Positions 1 through 9,141 of a DNA stretch of 57,413 bases are shown here, one piece after another. The notes below the pieces were generated by a model, which was not told the origin of the DNA, searched no databases, and was given only the letters and a program-made list of their open reading frames with translations. This DNA is from Glaciecola sp034112105 (GTDB taxonomy: Bacteria; Pseudomonadota; Gammaproteobacteria; Enterobacterales; Alteromonadaceae): contig JAWUVZ010000110.1 of the NCBI GenBank assembly GCA_034112105.1, forward strand, positions 1 through 57,413, written 5' to 3'. Numbering within the stretch: the stretch's first letter is position 1; every line of letters begins with the position of its first letter. The position numbers were made by a program, and so were the translations under genes.

Positions 1-160
1 CTCGAACAAAGGACAAAATAAATATAAACACGACCGGACTCAGTATTGCCCAACTCAAACCTAACTTGTCGTTGAAGCCGGTTCGAATTTCGCGGGCAAA
101 CAAGGCAAAAATAACATCTCGCCAAATTTCCCAATTATTGCGTTTAATTACCGTAGTCAT
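1..160 (-). CDS. Capsule/polysaccharide ABC exporter permease, KpsM/Wzm-like (partial)
   Basis: This is the N-terminal 53 residues of a protein that continues past the left edge. The start is the ATG at 158-160 on the minus strand. The visible part has a charged amphipathic N-terminus with an alternating aromatic stretch (WRDVIFALFAREIRTGF), then KLGLSWAILSPVVFIFIL, which begins the first membrane segment. This is the usual opening of ABC-2 permeases of the KpsM/Wzm type, which move capsule or O-antigen chains across the inner membrane. It lies 28 bases after the KpsD-like export gene on the same strand, which supports a capsule export role. The family call rests on a short fragment, so the exact substrate class is open. 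Confidence 0.7.
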   Translation of the reverse strand, partial: MTTVIKRNNWEIWRDVIFALFAREIRTGFNDKLGLSWAILSPVVFIFILSFVR

Positions 161-188
161 AAACTACTCAGCAACAATACGTACAATG

Positions 189-1970
189 TTATTTAACAAC
201 ATTGGCAGCAATCGCAATTTGATACACAATTTGCGTAATATCTTTAACTGCTTGCAATATCTTCGTATCAATTTTCGGTAATACTAAAATTTGGTCGCCA
301 GCTCTCAAGGCTAGGGTGTTTTCATCCCCAAACCATATACTTTGCGCATCCATAAACACGGTAAGTCCGTTAGCGCGGATTACCGCTATGCGTTCATCAT
401 TGGCTCTTTCACTGAACCCACCGGCCCACGCCACGTAATCGCTAATACTCGCCTCCGGGTTATATACAATGGCTTGCGGCATGAGTACTTCACCCGCCAC
501 TTGTATCAGGTCGGTGCGCGCTGGTATGACAATTTCGTCGCCCTGCTCTAGCCTGATATTCGCCACATTGCCATTTTCAGACACAACGACTTTACCCAAG
601 GGCTCGATTTGTCTGGCCCTGGCTATAAATTGCGAAACTAACTGTGCTTCTTGTGCGCGTATTCTAGCTTCACCGTCTGAAGTTGCTGGTGCCGTGAATA
701 TACTACGTTCCAGCCTATTTAATGACTCATCTATTAGCATTTTTTGCTGTTCAACGACGCTTTCCCGTTTGATATAAATGGCGCCATAGTTGGCTTGCTT
801 GGGATCAATTTCTACATGACTAAGTACATCTAATAAGCGGGTATTGTTATCGACCGTGTAGAATGATGGGCCCAGGTAACTACCTGATATTTGCACGCTG
901 ATAACTTGCGGTCGTAAGTCGTCATTAAACAACACCACATCACCGTCAACCATATTGAATGCGTCGAACTCAGCGATGGGTAAATAAACTGAAATAGGTC
1001 CACTGTTGCGGTTACCGGTAATTGCCACATGGCTAGTTTTCTCAAGTGGCCTTGAGTAATAGGTTAAATCAGTACCCGAGGTTTTTTCTTGTATCAGTTC
1101 AAATCTGAAGGGATAACGAGCGGATCCTTCAACCGTGACCATCGCACCTTGTTCCTTAACTAAAATCACATCTTTATCTTTAAACGAAAAAGCCGGCAGT
1201 TTACCTTCCTTCAAAAAGTCGTAAAGATCATAATCCAGCACGATCTTTTGATTTCTAAGCACCTGAATACTTCGGTAGCTGCCGCGATGTGGGTCGATAC
1301 CTCCAGAGCGTTTCAGATAAAACAGCACTGAATCTGAGGCCAAACCAGCATATTGCCCAGGGCGAAGCACTGGACCTGAAACAAAGACACTCACTGGAGT
1401 AGCGGTTAATAAATTAACGTAAATACTCACGTTATTGTTAAAGACGGTTTTAATGCTTTGAGTGACTACCGCGTTGATCTGGTTAGCGGGCACATCTTTG
1501 ACCTTAACAGGCCCAACATCGGTAATAAAAATATTACCCTGATTGTCCACAGTAATCACTTCTGCGCGATTAACGATGCCCCACATTTGAATGGATATTT
1601 TGTCGCCTGGTGCCACAAGGTATGAGCTATTTAAACCGTCACTGCGCTCAGATTCAAAACCACCTTGAAACAAATTAGCGCCATAAGGTGGCGGCAATCC
1701 CTCTTCACCGGCGGGCAATGGACCGGAAGATGAAGGAATATTGATTGGTCTATTTCGACCTGTGCTGTTACCACCCGATTGCATATACTGCGACATATCA
1801 ACCCTGTCACTGGCTCCAGCCTGCTGGGCTTGTCTTAGTTGTTCTTCTGTCACAGATTGTTGCGCTGTTGCAATACTTGTCATAAACGTCAATATAATCA
1901 CAAAGCACATCGGTAACTTTTGATGCGTCTTTGTTTGCTGTTTGACTTCCCACTTCCAAGTTAAATTCAT
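189..1970 (-). CDS. Polysaccharide export outer-membrane/periplasmic protein, KpsD/Wza family
   Basis: A 593-residue protein with a long-n-region signal peptide (hydrophobic core near residues 21-35, then ATAQQ). A Poly_export domain starts near residue 115 (SYLVAPGDKISIQMWG) and is followed by several SLBB-like segments, for example around VFVSGPVLRPGQY and IQVAGEVLMPQAIV. This order matches KpsD/Wza-type proteins that carry capsular or exopolysaccharide through the periplasm and outer membrane. The length is nearer to KpsD than to the roughly 380-residue Wza. The signal peptide ends in AQQ with no lipobox, so it is probably not a lipoprotein. The start overlaps the preceding lipoprotein gene by four bases (ATGA), and the KpsM-like permease follows, so the three look like one operon. 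Confidence 0.85.
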   Translation of the reverse strand: MNLTWKWEVKQQTKTHQKLPMCFVIILTFMTSIATAQQSVTEEQLRQAQQAGASDRVDMSQYMQSGGNSTGRNRPINIPSSSGPLPAGEEGLPPPYGANLFQGGFESERSDGLNSSYLVAPGDKISIQMWGIVNRAEVITVDNQGNIFITDVGPVKVKDVPANQINAVVTQSIKTVFNNNVSIYVNLLTATPVSVFVSGPVLRPGQYAGLASDSVLFYLKRSGGIDPHRGSYRSIQVLRNQKIVLDYDLYDFLKEGKLPAFSFKDKDVILVKEQGAMVTVEGSARYPFRFELIQEKTSGTDLTYYSRPLEKTSHVAITGNRNSGPISVYLPIAEFDAFNMVDGDVVLFNDDLRPQVISVQISGSYLGPSFYTVDNNTRLLDVLSHVEIDPKQANYGAIYIKRESVVEQQKMLIDESLNRLERSIFTAPATSDGEARIRAQEAQLVSQFIARARQIEPLGKVVVSENGNVANIRLEQGDEIVIPARTDLIQVAGEVLMPQAIVYNPEASISDYVAWAGGFSERANDERIAVIRANGLTVFMDAQSIWFGDENTLALRAGDQILVLPKIDTKILQAVKDITQIVYQIAIAANVVK

Positions 1971-2329
1971 AAACCCGCTTCCTGCATATCATTCTCATTG
2001 TATTCAGAAATTACTTTATTGACTTTAAACCAGTCGCCTAGTTCGTTTAAGCAATAAATATCTTGACCTTTTTGCTCTAATGTTAATTTACGGCAAGTTA
2101 ACCCAGTAGCGGCGAAGAACTTGTTACCCATCACGACCGCCTGGTCTGGCATGGCGAAAACGGTTCCGACACTCGAATTGGCTAACGCGTCAGATAACAA
2201 AATACCGACAGCCGCGGAAGATGTAACGAATTGATTTTCAACTAGAGCTCGAGATGCTGTAGGCTGATTAATGCTAGTACAACCCTGAGCGAAAATTAAA
2301 ACTGCGAGAAGTAAAACCTTGTTTTTCAT
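1967..2329 (-). CDS. Small lipoprotein at the head of the capsule export operon
   Basis: A 120-residue protein with a lipoprotein signal peptide: MKNKVLLLAVLIFAQGC, with a lipobox-like AQGC and the lipidated Cys at residue 17. The mature part has small and hydrophobic stretches near residues 35-55 and two cysteines (TCRKL and IYCLN) that could pair. It ends in an acidic tail. It overlaps the KpsD-like gene by four bases, so it is probably translationally coupled to it. No enzyme motif is visible. Small lipoproteins of this kind occur next to KpsD/Wza genes in marine gammaproteobacteria, so a role in assembling or anchoring the export channel is a reasonable guess but is not shown by the sequence. 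Confidence 0.65.
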   Translation of the reverse strand: MKNKVLLLAVLIFAQGCTSINQPTASRALVENQFVTSSAAVGILLSDALANSSVGTVFAMPDQAVVMGNKFFAATGLTCRKLTLEQKGQDIYCLNELGDWFKVNKVISEYNENDMQEAGL

Positions 2330-2533
2330 GAAATTATGCGAATCCGTTATATAGTATGTGGATCCTACCGCTTAAGCACTCAAATGACAAATGTTAGTTC
2401 AATATCCAGGGGGATTTCTTCCTATTCAGCACATAGCAAATCATTTAACAAACTTGCAAGTTCAACAATTAATACTGCATACTGCGTCCGGACATACAGA
2501 AAAATAAAAACAAACTGTTTTCAAGGAATACTA

Positions 2534-4030
2534 ATGACAATAGAAAAAAATAATGACCGAAGTTTTGTTGGTCATCCAATCGGGCTGCTGACACTAGCAG
2601 GAACCGAAATGTGGGAACGCATGAGCTATTATGGCATGCGCGCGCTTCTTGTTCTTTTTATGGTACTTGCTATTGAGGAAGGTGGACTAGGTTTATCCGT
2701 CGCTACCGCTTCAGCAATCTATGGTTTATACACTGGTGCCGTTTACTTCTTTGGTTTACCCGGCGGCTGGATTGCAGATCGCTTAATTGGTGGTCAAAAA
2801 GCCGTATTTTATGGCGGTTTCGTGATCATGATTGGTCATATCATATTGGCCATTCCTTCCGATTCAACTTTTTTCTTAGGCTTGATTTTTGTGGTGTTGG
2901 GTACTGGCCTATTAAAGCCTAACATTGGCGCTATGGTTGGCCAATTATATGGTTCAAAAGACCCCCGCCGTGACAGTGCTTACACCATTTATTATATGGG
3001 TATTAATATTGGTTCATTAATCGGCTATGGCGTTTGCGGTTACTTGCAAGTAAACATGGGTTATCACTGGGCTTTTGGTGCCGCTGCTGTCGGTATGGGT
3101 ATTGGACTAATCCAATATAAACTGACACTGCATAACATCAAAGGTGTATCCGACAAGCCGGTTGTGCCATTAACACCTGCAGGTCAGCAAAGAGCATACA
3201 TTATTATCATCGGTGTTATGATTGCGTTAGCAACACTCACTGTTTTAGTTTATACCGGTACGGTTGGTTTCGACCCGATTATCGTTGCTAAGCAGGTTGC
3301 CATCGCAATAACGTCTATATTCTTACTCTACTTCGGCTACATCTTCTTTGGTGGAAACTTAAATGGTGACGAACAACGCCGCATGGGCGCATTGTTCTTA
3401 ATTTGTTTAGCATCAACCTGTTTCTGGGCTGGTTTTGAACAAGCGGGTTCTTCACTGAACTTGTTCGGCCAAGACTATACGCAACGTATGATTGGCACGT
3501 TTGAAATTCCGCCAGCATGGTTTCAATCAGCTAACTCTATTTTCATCATCATTTTATCGCCTTTCTTTGCGTATATGTGGATGGCACTCGGTAAACGTAT
3601 GATCGAACCAAGCTACAGCGTTAAGTGTGCGATGGGTTTAATTATTATGGCGTCTGGCTTTATTGTTATGTTCTTTGCGGCGCAGTTAGCGGCAAGTGGC
3701 TTAAAAGTAGCGCCATATTGGTTGGTTGCTACCTACTTCTTGCATACTGTGGGTGAGCTGTTTTTAAGCCCGGTTGCATTAAGTGCGGTAAGTAAGCTGT
3801 CACCAAAACGCTTCTCTGGTCAGATGATGGGTGTGTTTGTATTAACTTATTCAATGGGTAGTATCATTGCTGGGATTTTTGCCGGTAAATTCGACCCAGA
3901 GCAAGTTGATCAAATGCCTGGGCTTTACCTGCAAATAACCTACTTCAGTGTCGCAATTGGTATTGTATTGCTGTTGTTATCAATGAAAACCGGTAAATGG
4001 GAAAAGTTGGCTGAGAAAGACCCAAGCTAA
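2534..4030 (+). CDS. POT/PTR family proton-coupled oligopeptide transporter
   Basis: A 498-residue inner-membrane protein with about 14 hydrophobic segments. The N-terminus shows the POT signature E-x-x-E-R-x-x-Y-Y (EMWERMSYYGMRALLVLFM), which belongs to proton coupling. YYMGINIGSLIG matches the PTR2 motif F-Y-x-x-I-N-x-G, and GLLKPNIGAMVGQLY is also typical. The family takes up di- and tripeptides with protons. The open frame extends 66 codons further upstream, but that stretch is not transporter-like. ATG 2534 has an AAGGA ribosome site at 2523-2527 and was chosen for that reason. It is a single gene, divergent from the capsule operon, and it ends just before a strong terminator. Confidence 0.93.
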   Translation: MTIEKNNDRSFVGHPIGLLTLAGTEMWERMSYYGMRALLVLFMVLAIEEGGLGLSVATASAIYGLYTGAVYFFGLPGGWIADRLIGGQKAVFYGGFVIMIGHIILAIPSDSTFFLGLIFVVLGTGLLKPNIGAMVGQLYGSKDPRRDSAYTIYYMGINIGSLIGYGVCGYLQVNMGYHWAFGAAAVGMGIGLIQYKLTLHNIKGVSDKPVVPLTPAGQQRAYIIIIGVMIALATLTVLVYTGTVGFDPIIVAKQVAIAITSIFLLYFGYIFFGGNLNGDEQRRMGALFLICLASTCFWAGFEQAGSSLNLFGQDYTQRMIGTFEIPPAWFQSANSIFIIILSPFFAYMWMALGKRMIEPSYSVKCAMGLIIMASGFIVMFFAAQLAASGLKVAPYWLVATYFLHTVGELFLSPVALSAVSKLSPKRFSGQMMGVFVLTYSMGSIIAGIFAGKFDPEQVDQMPGLYLQITYFSVAIGIVLLLLSMKTGKWEKLAEKDPS

Positions 4031-4045
4031 TTAAATACTGATATA

Positions 4046-4080
4046 AAAAAAGGCGATTATTAACTAATAATCGCCTTTTT
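4046..4080. terminator. Bidirectional Rho-independent terminator
   Basis: An 11-bp GC-to-AT stem (GGCGATTATTA with its complement) is flanked by an A-run on the left and a T-run on the right, so it can stop transcription from both sides. It lies between the convergent peptide transporter gene and rfbB. Confidence 0.9.
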
Positions 4081-4093
4081 TATAAACGTCATA

Positions 4094-5155
4094 TTATTTT
4101 AAAAGTGGCTTCCACCAAGTTTCATTATTTAAATACCACTGAATAGTTTTCTCAATGCCTGACTCAAAAGTTTCAGTAGGCTCATAGCCCAATTCATCAT
4201 TTGATTTCGACGGGTCTATCGCATAACGCCTGTCATGCCCGGCCCTATCAGTCACAAACTCAATCAAGTTTTCTGCAGTACCGTTAATGGCATTTTGTGC
4301 TGATGGGAAACGAGACTGCAACGTGGCGTCTTCACTAAATACTTTGTTTAATAAGTCGCATAACAGGTTAACGATATTAATATTTGCCCACTCGTTATTA
4401 CCACCGATATTGTAATTTTCGCCAAGCATTCCAGACTGAAGCACTAAATCAATACCTTTAGCATGGTCGGCTACATACAACCAATCTCTTATTTGCATTC
4501 CGTCGCCATAAACTGGTAGTGGTTTGTCACGCAGAATATTAGTTAAAATTAACGGGATCAACTTTTCAGGAAAGTGGAACGGACCGTAATTATTTGAACA
4601 ATTACTGGTTGTCACATTTAGACCATAGGTATGGTGATAAGCTCGAACCAAATGATCACTTGCCGCTTTACTTGCTGAGTAAGGCGAGTTGGGTGCATAA
4701 GGGGTGTCTTCATTAAATGCGGGATCATCGGCTTCTAACGAACCATACACCTCATCAGTACTGACATGATGGAAGCGATGGTCGGCTTTGATACCGTTAT
4801 CCAGCCATACCTTTTTAGCTGCCTTGAGCAGTGAGTATGTGCCAATGATATTAGTTTCAATGAACTCATCAGGCCCGGTAATAGAACGGTCTACATGCGA
4901 CTCAGCCGCAAAATGTACAATAGTGCAAATGTCGTGTTTTTGTAATAGTTTTTCAACAAGATCTTGGTCGCAAATATTGCCGTGAACAAACTCATAGTTT
5001 TCAGAGTCTTTAACTAAGTTTAAACTCTCAATATTGCCCGCATAAGTTAATGCATCTAATACAACAACAAGGTCACTAGGGTACTTTGCTTTCCAATAAT
5101 GAACAAAGTTGGACCCAATAAAACCGGCACCACCGGTGACAAGAAGCTTTTTCAA
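4094..5155 (-). CDS. rfbB: dTDP-glucose 4,6-dehydratase
   Basis: A 353-residue short-chain dehydrogenase/epimerase-fold enzyme that converts dTDP-glucose to dTDP-4-keto-6-deoxyglucose, the second step to dTDP-L-rhamnose. The N-terminal NAD-binding motif GGAGFIGS is present. The catalytic STDEVYG segment carries the Thr-Asp-Glu acid/base set, and YSASKAASD holds the Tyr-x-x-x-Lys pair. The length is normal for RfbB/RmlB. The start codon is TTG, with AGGA about nine bases upstream. It is the last gene of the minus-strand order rfbA-rfbC-rfbD-rfbB, five bases after rfbD. No defect is seen. Confidence 0.97.
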   Translation of the reverse strand: MKKLLVTGGAGFIGSNFVHYWKAKYPSDLVVVLDALTYAGNIESLNLVKDSENYEFVHGNICDQDLVEKLLQKHDICTIVHFAAESHVDRSITGPDEFIETNIIGTYSLLKAAKKVWLDNGIKADHRFHHVSTDEVYGSLEADDPAFNEDTPYAPNSPYSASKAASDHLVRAYHHTYGLNVTTSNCSNNYGPFHFPEKLIPLILTNILRDKPLPVYGDGMQIRDWLYVADHAKGIDLVLQSGMLGENYNIGGNNEWANINIVNLLCDLLNKVFSEDATLQSRFPSAQNAINGTAENLIEFVTDRAGHDRRYAIDPSKSNDELGYEPTETFESGIEKTIQWYLNNETWWKPLLK

Positions 5156-5160
5156 TTTAA

Positions 5161-6033
5161 TTAATCCTGTATTTTCATTTCTTTAATTTTTATTAAGACC
5201 GACTCTAATGCGTCTTCCCAATAGGGTAATTCAACTAACGGCAATGCCGCCTTAAAAGAATCTTTAGATAAAACACTGTAATGCGGCCTTTTAGCTGGCG
5301 TAGGATAATCTGCTGTATTAATAGGTTTGATCGGGATTACTTTTGACAATAAACCGTACTGAACACCTAATCGCTGAATACTTTTAGCAAAATCAAACCA
5401 ACTCGCTACACCTTCATCTGTAACATGGTAAATACCCGCCAGCTTATTATGTGCAGAGGCTATACAAGCACGTGCCAAGGTATCAACTGACGTTGGGGAG
5501 CCAATTTGGTCACTTATAATGGTTAGCTGTTCTTTTTCTTGCATAAACCGCAGCATTGAAGCAACAAAATTACCGCCAAATTCAGAATACACCCAACTGG
5601 TTCTCAGAATACAACTGCCATTAGCGTTAGACTCTTTAATTGCCTGCTCACCTTGCATTTTGGTCTTGCCGTATATATTAACAGGATCATAGTTATCGTC
5701 GGGGAGGTAAGGTGAACCTTTGTCTCCTTTAAACACATAATCAGTGGAAACATGAACAAAATGAATACCGTTGTGTTTGCAGTAGTTACTCAGTCTTTCT
5801 ACCGCCTTGTAATTTACTGTTGTTGCTTTATTTTCTTCACTTTCTGCTAAATCAACAGCTGTATAAGCTGACGCATTGATAATTGCGCTCGGCTTAATGT
5901 TGTCTAATGTTTGTATCAAGCTATCTGCTGTAATATTGATATCATCGCGGCCTAAGCAAACAGCGTTTTGTGCGCCAACTAACTGCAAACACTTTTTCGC
6001 TAATTGGCCGTTCTTGCCAATAATGACGAGCAT
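5161..6033 (-). CDS. rfbD: dTDP-4-dehydrorhamnose reductase
   Basis: A 290-residue NADPH-dependent reductase that makes dTDP-L-rhamnose from the 4-keto sugar, the last step of the pathway. It has the N-terminal nucleotide-binding loop GKNGQLAKK, the segment HVSTDYVFKGD, and the catalytic YGKTKMQGE (Tyr-x-x-x-Lys). The length is typical for RmlD. The ATG overlaps the rfbC stop codon by one base (TAATG), which suggests translational coupling. It sits inside a complete four-gene dTDP-rhamnose set. Confidence 0.96.
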   Translation of the reverse strand: MLVIIGKNGQLAKKCLQLVGAQNAVCLGRDDINITADSLIQTLDNIKPSAIINASAYTAVDLAESEENKATTVNYKAVERLSNYCKHNGIHFVHVSTDYVFKGDKGSPYLPDDNYDPVNIYGKTKMQGEQAIKESNANGSCILRTSWVYSEFGGNFVASMLRFMQEKEQLTIISDQIGSPTSVDTLARACIASAHNKLAGIYHVTDEGVASWFDFAKSIQRLGVQYGLLSKVIPIKPINTADYPTPAKRPHYSVLSKDSFKAALPLVELPYWEDALESVLIKIKEMKIQD

Positions 6034-6587
6034 TATTTAAGATCCAACATAGGAGCATCAGTAAAAGATAAACCGTTCAGATCCTTTGGTGACAATGATG
6101 TTTCAACGCCCTCAACATAGGGCCATTGAATATTCAGTTGACTGTCGTTATGTTTAATTGAAACCTCTGACTCTGGGAAATAGTAATCAGTGCACTTATA
6201 CGTAAAATCAGCAAATTCGGAGATCACATAAAAACCATGAGCAAAACCAGCTGGTACCCAGAGCTGTTTTTTATTTTCAGCAGTTAGTTCAACGCAAACA
6301 CAGTTACCATAAGTTTTTGAGCCTTTTCGAACATCAACTGCAACATCAAAAACTGAGCCCTCAGTTACTCTTACCAGTTTTCCTTGTGTTTGCTCAAGTT
6401 GGTAATGTAACCCTCTTAAAATGCCTTGCTTAGATCGACTCTGATTGTCTTGAACGAATGTTACGTCGGCACAATTTTCTCTAAACCAATCATCGCGGAA
6501 TGTTTCCATAAAAAAACCGCGAGAATCACCAAATACCGTGGGCTCTATAATTTTTACATCTGGAATGGTCGTATTTACAATTTTCAT
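6033..6587 (-). CDS. rfbC: dTDP-4-dehydrorhamnose 3,5-epimerase
   Basis: A 184-residue cupin-fold enzyme that epimerises C3 and C5 of dTDP-4-keto-6-deoxyglucose. Recognisable parts are DSRGFFMETFR near the N-terminus, QDNQSRSKQGILRGLHYQ with the catalytic His, and the core WVPAGFAHGFYVISE. The length matches RmlC. It is three bases after rfbA and overlaps rfbD by one base, so it belongs to the same operon. Confidence 0.96.
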   Translation of the reverse strand: MKIVNTTIPDVKIIEPTVFGDSRGFFMETFRDDWFRENCADVTFVQDNQSRSKQGILRGLHYQLEQTQGKLVRVTEGSVFDVAVDVRKGSKTYGNCVCVELTAENKKQLWVPAGFAHGFYVISEFADFTYKCTDYYFPESEVSIKHNDSQLNIQWPYVEGVETSLSPKDLNGLSFTDAPMLDLK

Positions 6588-6590
6588 TCT

Positions 6591-7472
6591 TTAAATAATC
6601 TTCTCTTCTGCTACTTTGACTAGATATTTACCATAACCACTTTTTATAAGCGGTTGGGCAAGAGCAATTAACTGGTCTTTGCTTATAAAGCCTTTACGAA
6701 ACGCTATTTCTTCGGGGCAGCATATTTTCAAACCCTGTCTTTTTTCGATAGCCGCTATGAAATTTGATGCATCCAATAGGCTATCAATAGTGCCCGTGTC
6801 TAGCCAAGCCGACCCTCTGCCCATTAACTGCACGCTTAATTCACCTGATGCTAAATATAGATTATTTAAGTCCGTAATCTCTAATTCACCACGATGGCTT
6901 GGCTTTATTTTTTTAGCCAGTTCAACTACTTTATTGTCGTAAAAGTAGAGCCCAGTGACCGCGTAGCTTGATTTTGCTATTGTTGGCTTCTCTTCAATCG
7001 AAAGCGCCTTCCAATTATCATCAAAATCTACCACGCCATATCTTTCAGGATCGTTAACATGGTAGCCAAAAACAGTCGCTCCAACTTCCTGCTTTGAAGA
7101 CTCCATTAGAGATTTTTGTAAGTCATGGCCATAAAATATATTGTCACCCAAAACTAACGTGACACTATCATTACCGATAAATTCCTCACCTAGAATAAAA
7201 GCTTGGGCTAAACCATCAGGTGAAGGCTGAACCACATATTCTAAGGTAATTCCCCACTTTGAACCGTCACCTAATAAATCTTTAAAACGTTGAGATTCTT
7301 CGGGCGTAGTAATAATAAGAATTTCTGATATTCCAGCAATCAACAAAGTCGACAGCGGATAATAGATCATCGGCTTGTCGTATATGGGCATTAATTGCTT
7401 GCTGACCACCTGAGTTAACGGGTGCAATCTAGAACCTCCGCCGCCCGCAAGGATAATTCCTTTTCTAGCCAT
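6591..7472 (-). CDS. rfbA: Glucose-1-phosphate thymidylyltransferase
   Basis: A 293-residue nucleotidyltransferase that joins dTTP and glucose-1-phosphate, the committed step of dTDP-rhamnose synthesis. The signature loop GGGGSRLHPLT and KQLMPIYDKPMIYYPLS are intact. LGDNIFYGHDL carries the metal-binding Asp, and RGSAWLDTGT is present near the C-terminus. The length is that of RmlA. It is the first gene of the minus-strand rfbACDB operon, and a promoter should lie in the roughly 100 bases between it and the divergent small membrane protein gene. Confidence 0.97.
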   Translation of the reverse strand: MARKGIILAGGGGSRLHPLTQVVSKQLMPIYDKPMIYYPLSTLLIAGISEILIITTPEESQRFKDLLGDGSKWGITLEYVVQPSPDGLAQAFILGEEFIGNDSVTLVLGDNIFYGHDLQKSLMESSKQEVGATVFGYHVNDPERYGVVDFDDNWKALSIEEKPTIAKSSYAVTGLYFYDNKVVELAKKIKPSHRGELEITDLNNLYLASGELSVQLMGRGSAWLDTGTIDSLLDASNFIAAIEKRQGLKICCPEEIAFRKGFISKDQLIALAQPLIKSGYGKYLVKVAEEKII

Positions 7473-7579
7473 TTGTATTCTCGTTTTGCTGAATAAATTC
7501 AGGTATATTGTATGCTAATAAATACTTAGATAAAACTCAGGTTTCGCTGCGCTATTCAATTGATGATAAAGAGACTAAT

Positions 7580-7882
7580 TTGAAAATCTACACCTCGACT
7601 AAGAAAATCCCACAATTGGCCGACAAACCATTAACAGAACGCATGGCGCTACTGGAAGATGCGGCAAAAAAAATGACAGTCCCTGAGAAAACAATACTAA
7701 ACGTACTGAAGTTAATGGTTATCGTGCCGGTATTTGCGTTGATATTGCAAGTAACTGACAATTGGTTTTCACTAGCATGGGCTGGGCTTATTTTGTTGCT
7801 GTATCCCATTTTTGTGAAGCCTATTCAATATTCATTGTGTGCTAAATATTTAAAAGCCAATAATGTAAAAGATAGTGAATAG
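7580..7882 (+). CDS. Small membrane protein, DUF6170-like
   Basis: About 100 residues. A soluble N-terminal part (KIYTSTKKIPQL, then LTERMALLEDAAKKMTVPEK) is followed by two hydrophobic segments around residues 43-57 and 63-81 and a short basic tail. This pattern resembles a small protein family of unknown function common in Alteromonadales (DUF6170, from memory). The frame is open from a TTG at 7508. The TTG at 7580, with AAAGAGA upstream, gives the N-terminus expected of the family, so I prefer it. There is no in-frame ATG near either. No function is proposed. Confidence 0.55.
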   Translation: MKIYTSTKKIPQLADKPLTERMALLEDAAKKMTVPEKTILNVLKLMVIVPVFALILQVTDNWFSLAWAGLILLLYPIFVKPIQYSLCAKYLKANNVKDSE

Positions 7883-8067
7883 CTGAAGCAATATATTTTG
7901 GAGGTGGAGTTGGAGTTGGCATTGGATTAGTCGCTGTTATCGATTCAACACAATGGCCATAACTCAAGGTATTTACTCGGTCTGATTGCAAAATAAAGCA
8001 TCACCATTTTTACTACACATTACATTTATCAGATAAAATAGAATTTATTATCAACGGAGCCTTTACT

Positions 8068-9087
8068 ATGAAATCAATCCTTGTCACCGGCGGCACTGGC
8101 TATATTGGCAGTCACACGGTTCTTCAACTGCTAGAAGCAGACTACAAAGTGGTTATCCTAGACAACTTTTGCAATTCTTCTGATGAAAGTTTGAAAAGAG
8201 TACAAAAGATTACCGGCAAACAAGCCGATTTATACGAAGGCGATATTCGTGACACCGATATTCTACATAAAATATTCAGTGAACATAAAATCGATGGTGT
8301 TATTCACTTTGCGGGTTTAAAAGCCGTTGGTGAATCAGTTGAAAAGCCACTCATGTATTATGAAAACAACCTATATGGCACGCTTAACTTATGCAAAGCA
8401 ATGCAGGCTAACGGTGTCACTAATATCGTGTTTAGTTCATCAGCTACTGTGTACGGCGCCCCAACTGAATTGCCCCTGCATGAAAACTTACCAACGGGCG
8501 CACCAACCAATCCGTATGGTCAGTCAAAGCTGATGGTTGAACTCATGTTGGCCGACCTGCACAAAGCAGACAACAATTGGAACATTGTGTTGCTGCGCTA
8601 CTTCAATCCAGCAGGTGCTCACCCGAGCGGCTTAATTGGCGAGGATCCTAACGGTATACCGAACAACTTAATGCCATTTATTACCCAAGTTGCAACGGGC
8701 AAGCGTGAGTTTTTAAGTGTGTTTGGTGATAACTACGATACGGTCGACGGCACAGGTGTTCGCGATTATATCCACGTTGACGATTTAGCCAATGGACATT
8801 TAAAGGCCTTAGCTAAATTAGAGAGTAAAGCGGGCTTGGTCACCTACAACTTGGGCACTGGCCAAGGTTACAGTGTGCTTGAAATGGTCACTATGTTTGA
8901 ACAAGCTTCAGGTCAAAAAGTCCCTTATAAAATTACACCGAGAAGAGGCGGCGACGTTGCTGCTTGTTATGCCGACCCTAAGTTGGCAGCTGAAGCACTG
9001 AGTTGGACAGCTAAGAAAGGCTTAAAAGAAATGTGTGAGGACTCATGGCGTTGGCAGTCTAATAATCCGAATGGATATAAGGCATAA
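8068..9087 (+). CDS. galE: UDP-glucose 4-epimerase
   Basis: A 339-residue NAD-dependent epimerase that interconverts UDP-glucose and UDP-galactose (cytoplasmic). It has the N-terminal GGTGYIGSHT NAD-binding loop. VFSSSATVYG supplies the catalytic Ser, NPYGQSKLMVE supplies Tyr-x-x-x-Lys, and LLRYFNPAGAHPSG is typical of GalE rather than of other epimerases. A CGGAG ribosome site precedes the ATG. It is probably expressed with or near the sulfatase gene 54 bases downstream, and it feeds the polysaccharide genes around it. Confidence 0.96.
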   Translation: MKSILVTGGTGYIGSHTVLQLLEADYKVVILDNFCNSSDESLKRVQKITGKQADLYEGDIRDTDILHKIFSEHKIDGVIHFAGLKAVGESVEKPLMYYENNLYGTLNLCKAMQANGVTNIVFSSSATVYGAPTELPLHENLPTGAPTNPYGQSKLMVELMLADLHKADNNWNIVLLRYFNPAGAHPSGLIGEDPNGIPNNLMPFITQVATGKREFLSVFGDNYDTVDGTGVRDYIHVDDLANGHLKALAKLESKAGLVTYNLGTGQGYSVLEMVTMFEQASGQKVPYKITPRRGGDVAACYADPKLAAEALSWTAKKGLKEMCEDSWRWQSNNPNGYKA

Positions 9088-9141
9088 ACCAAAAGCGCTA
9101 TTTAAAATACGCGGTTGTTCTATTGAAAGGAATTTAATTAT

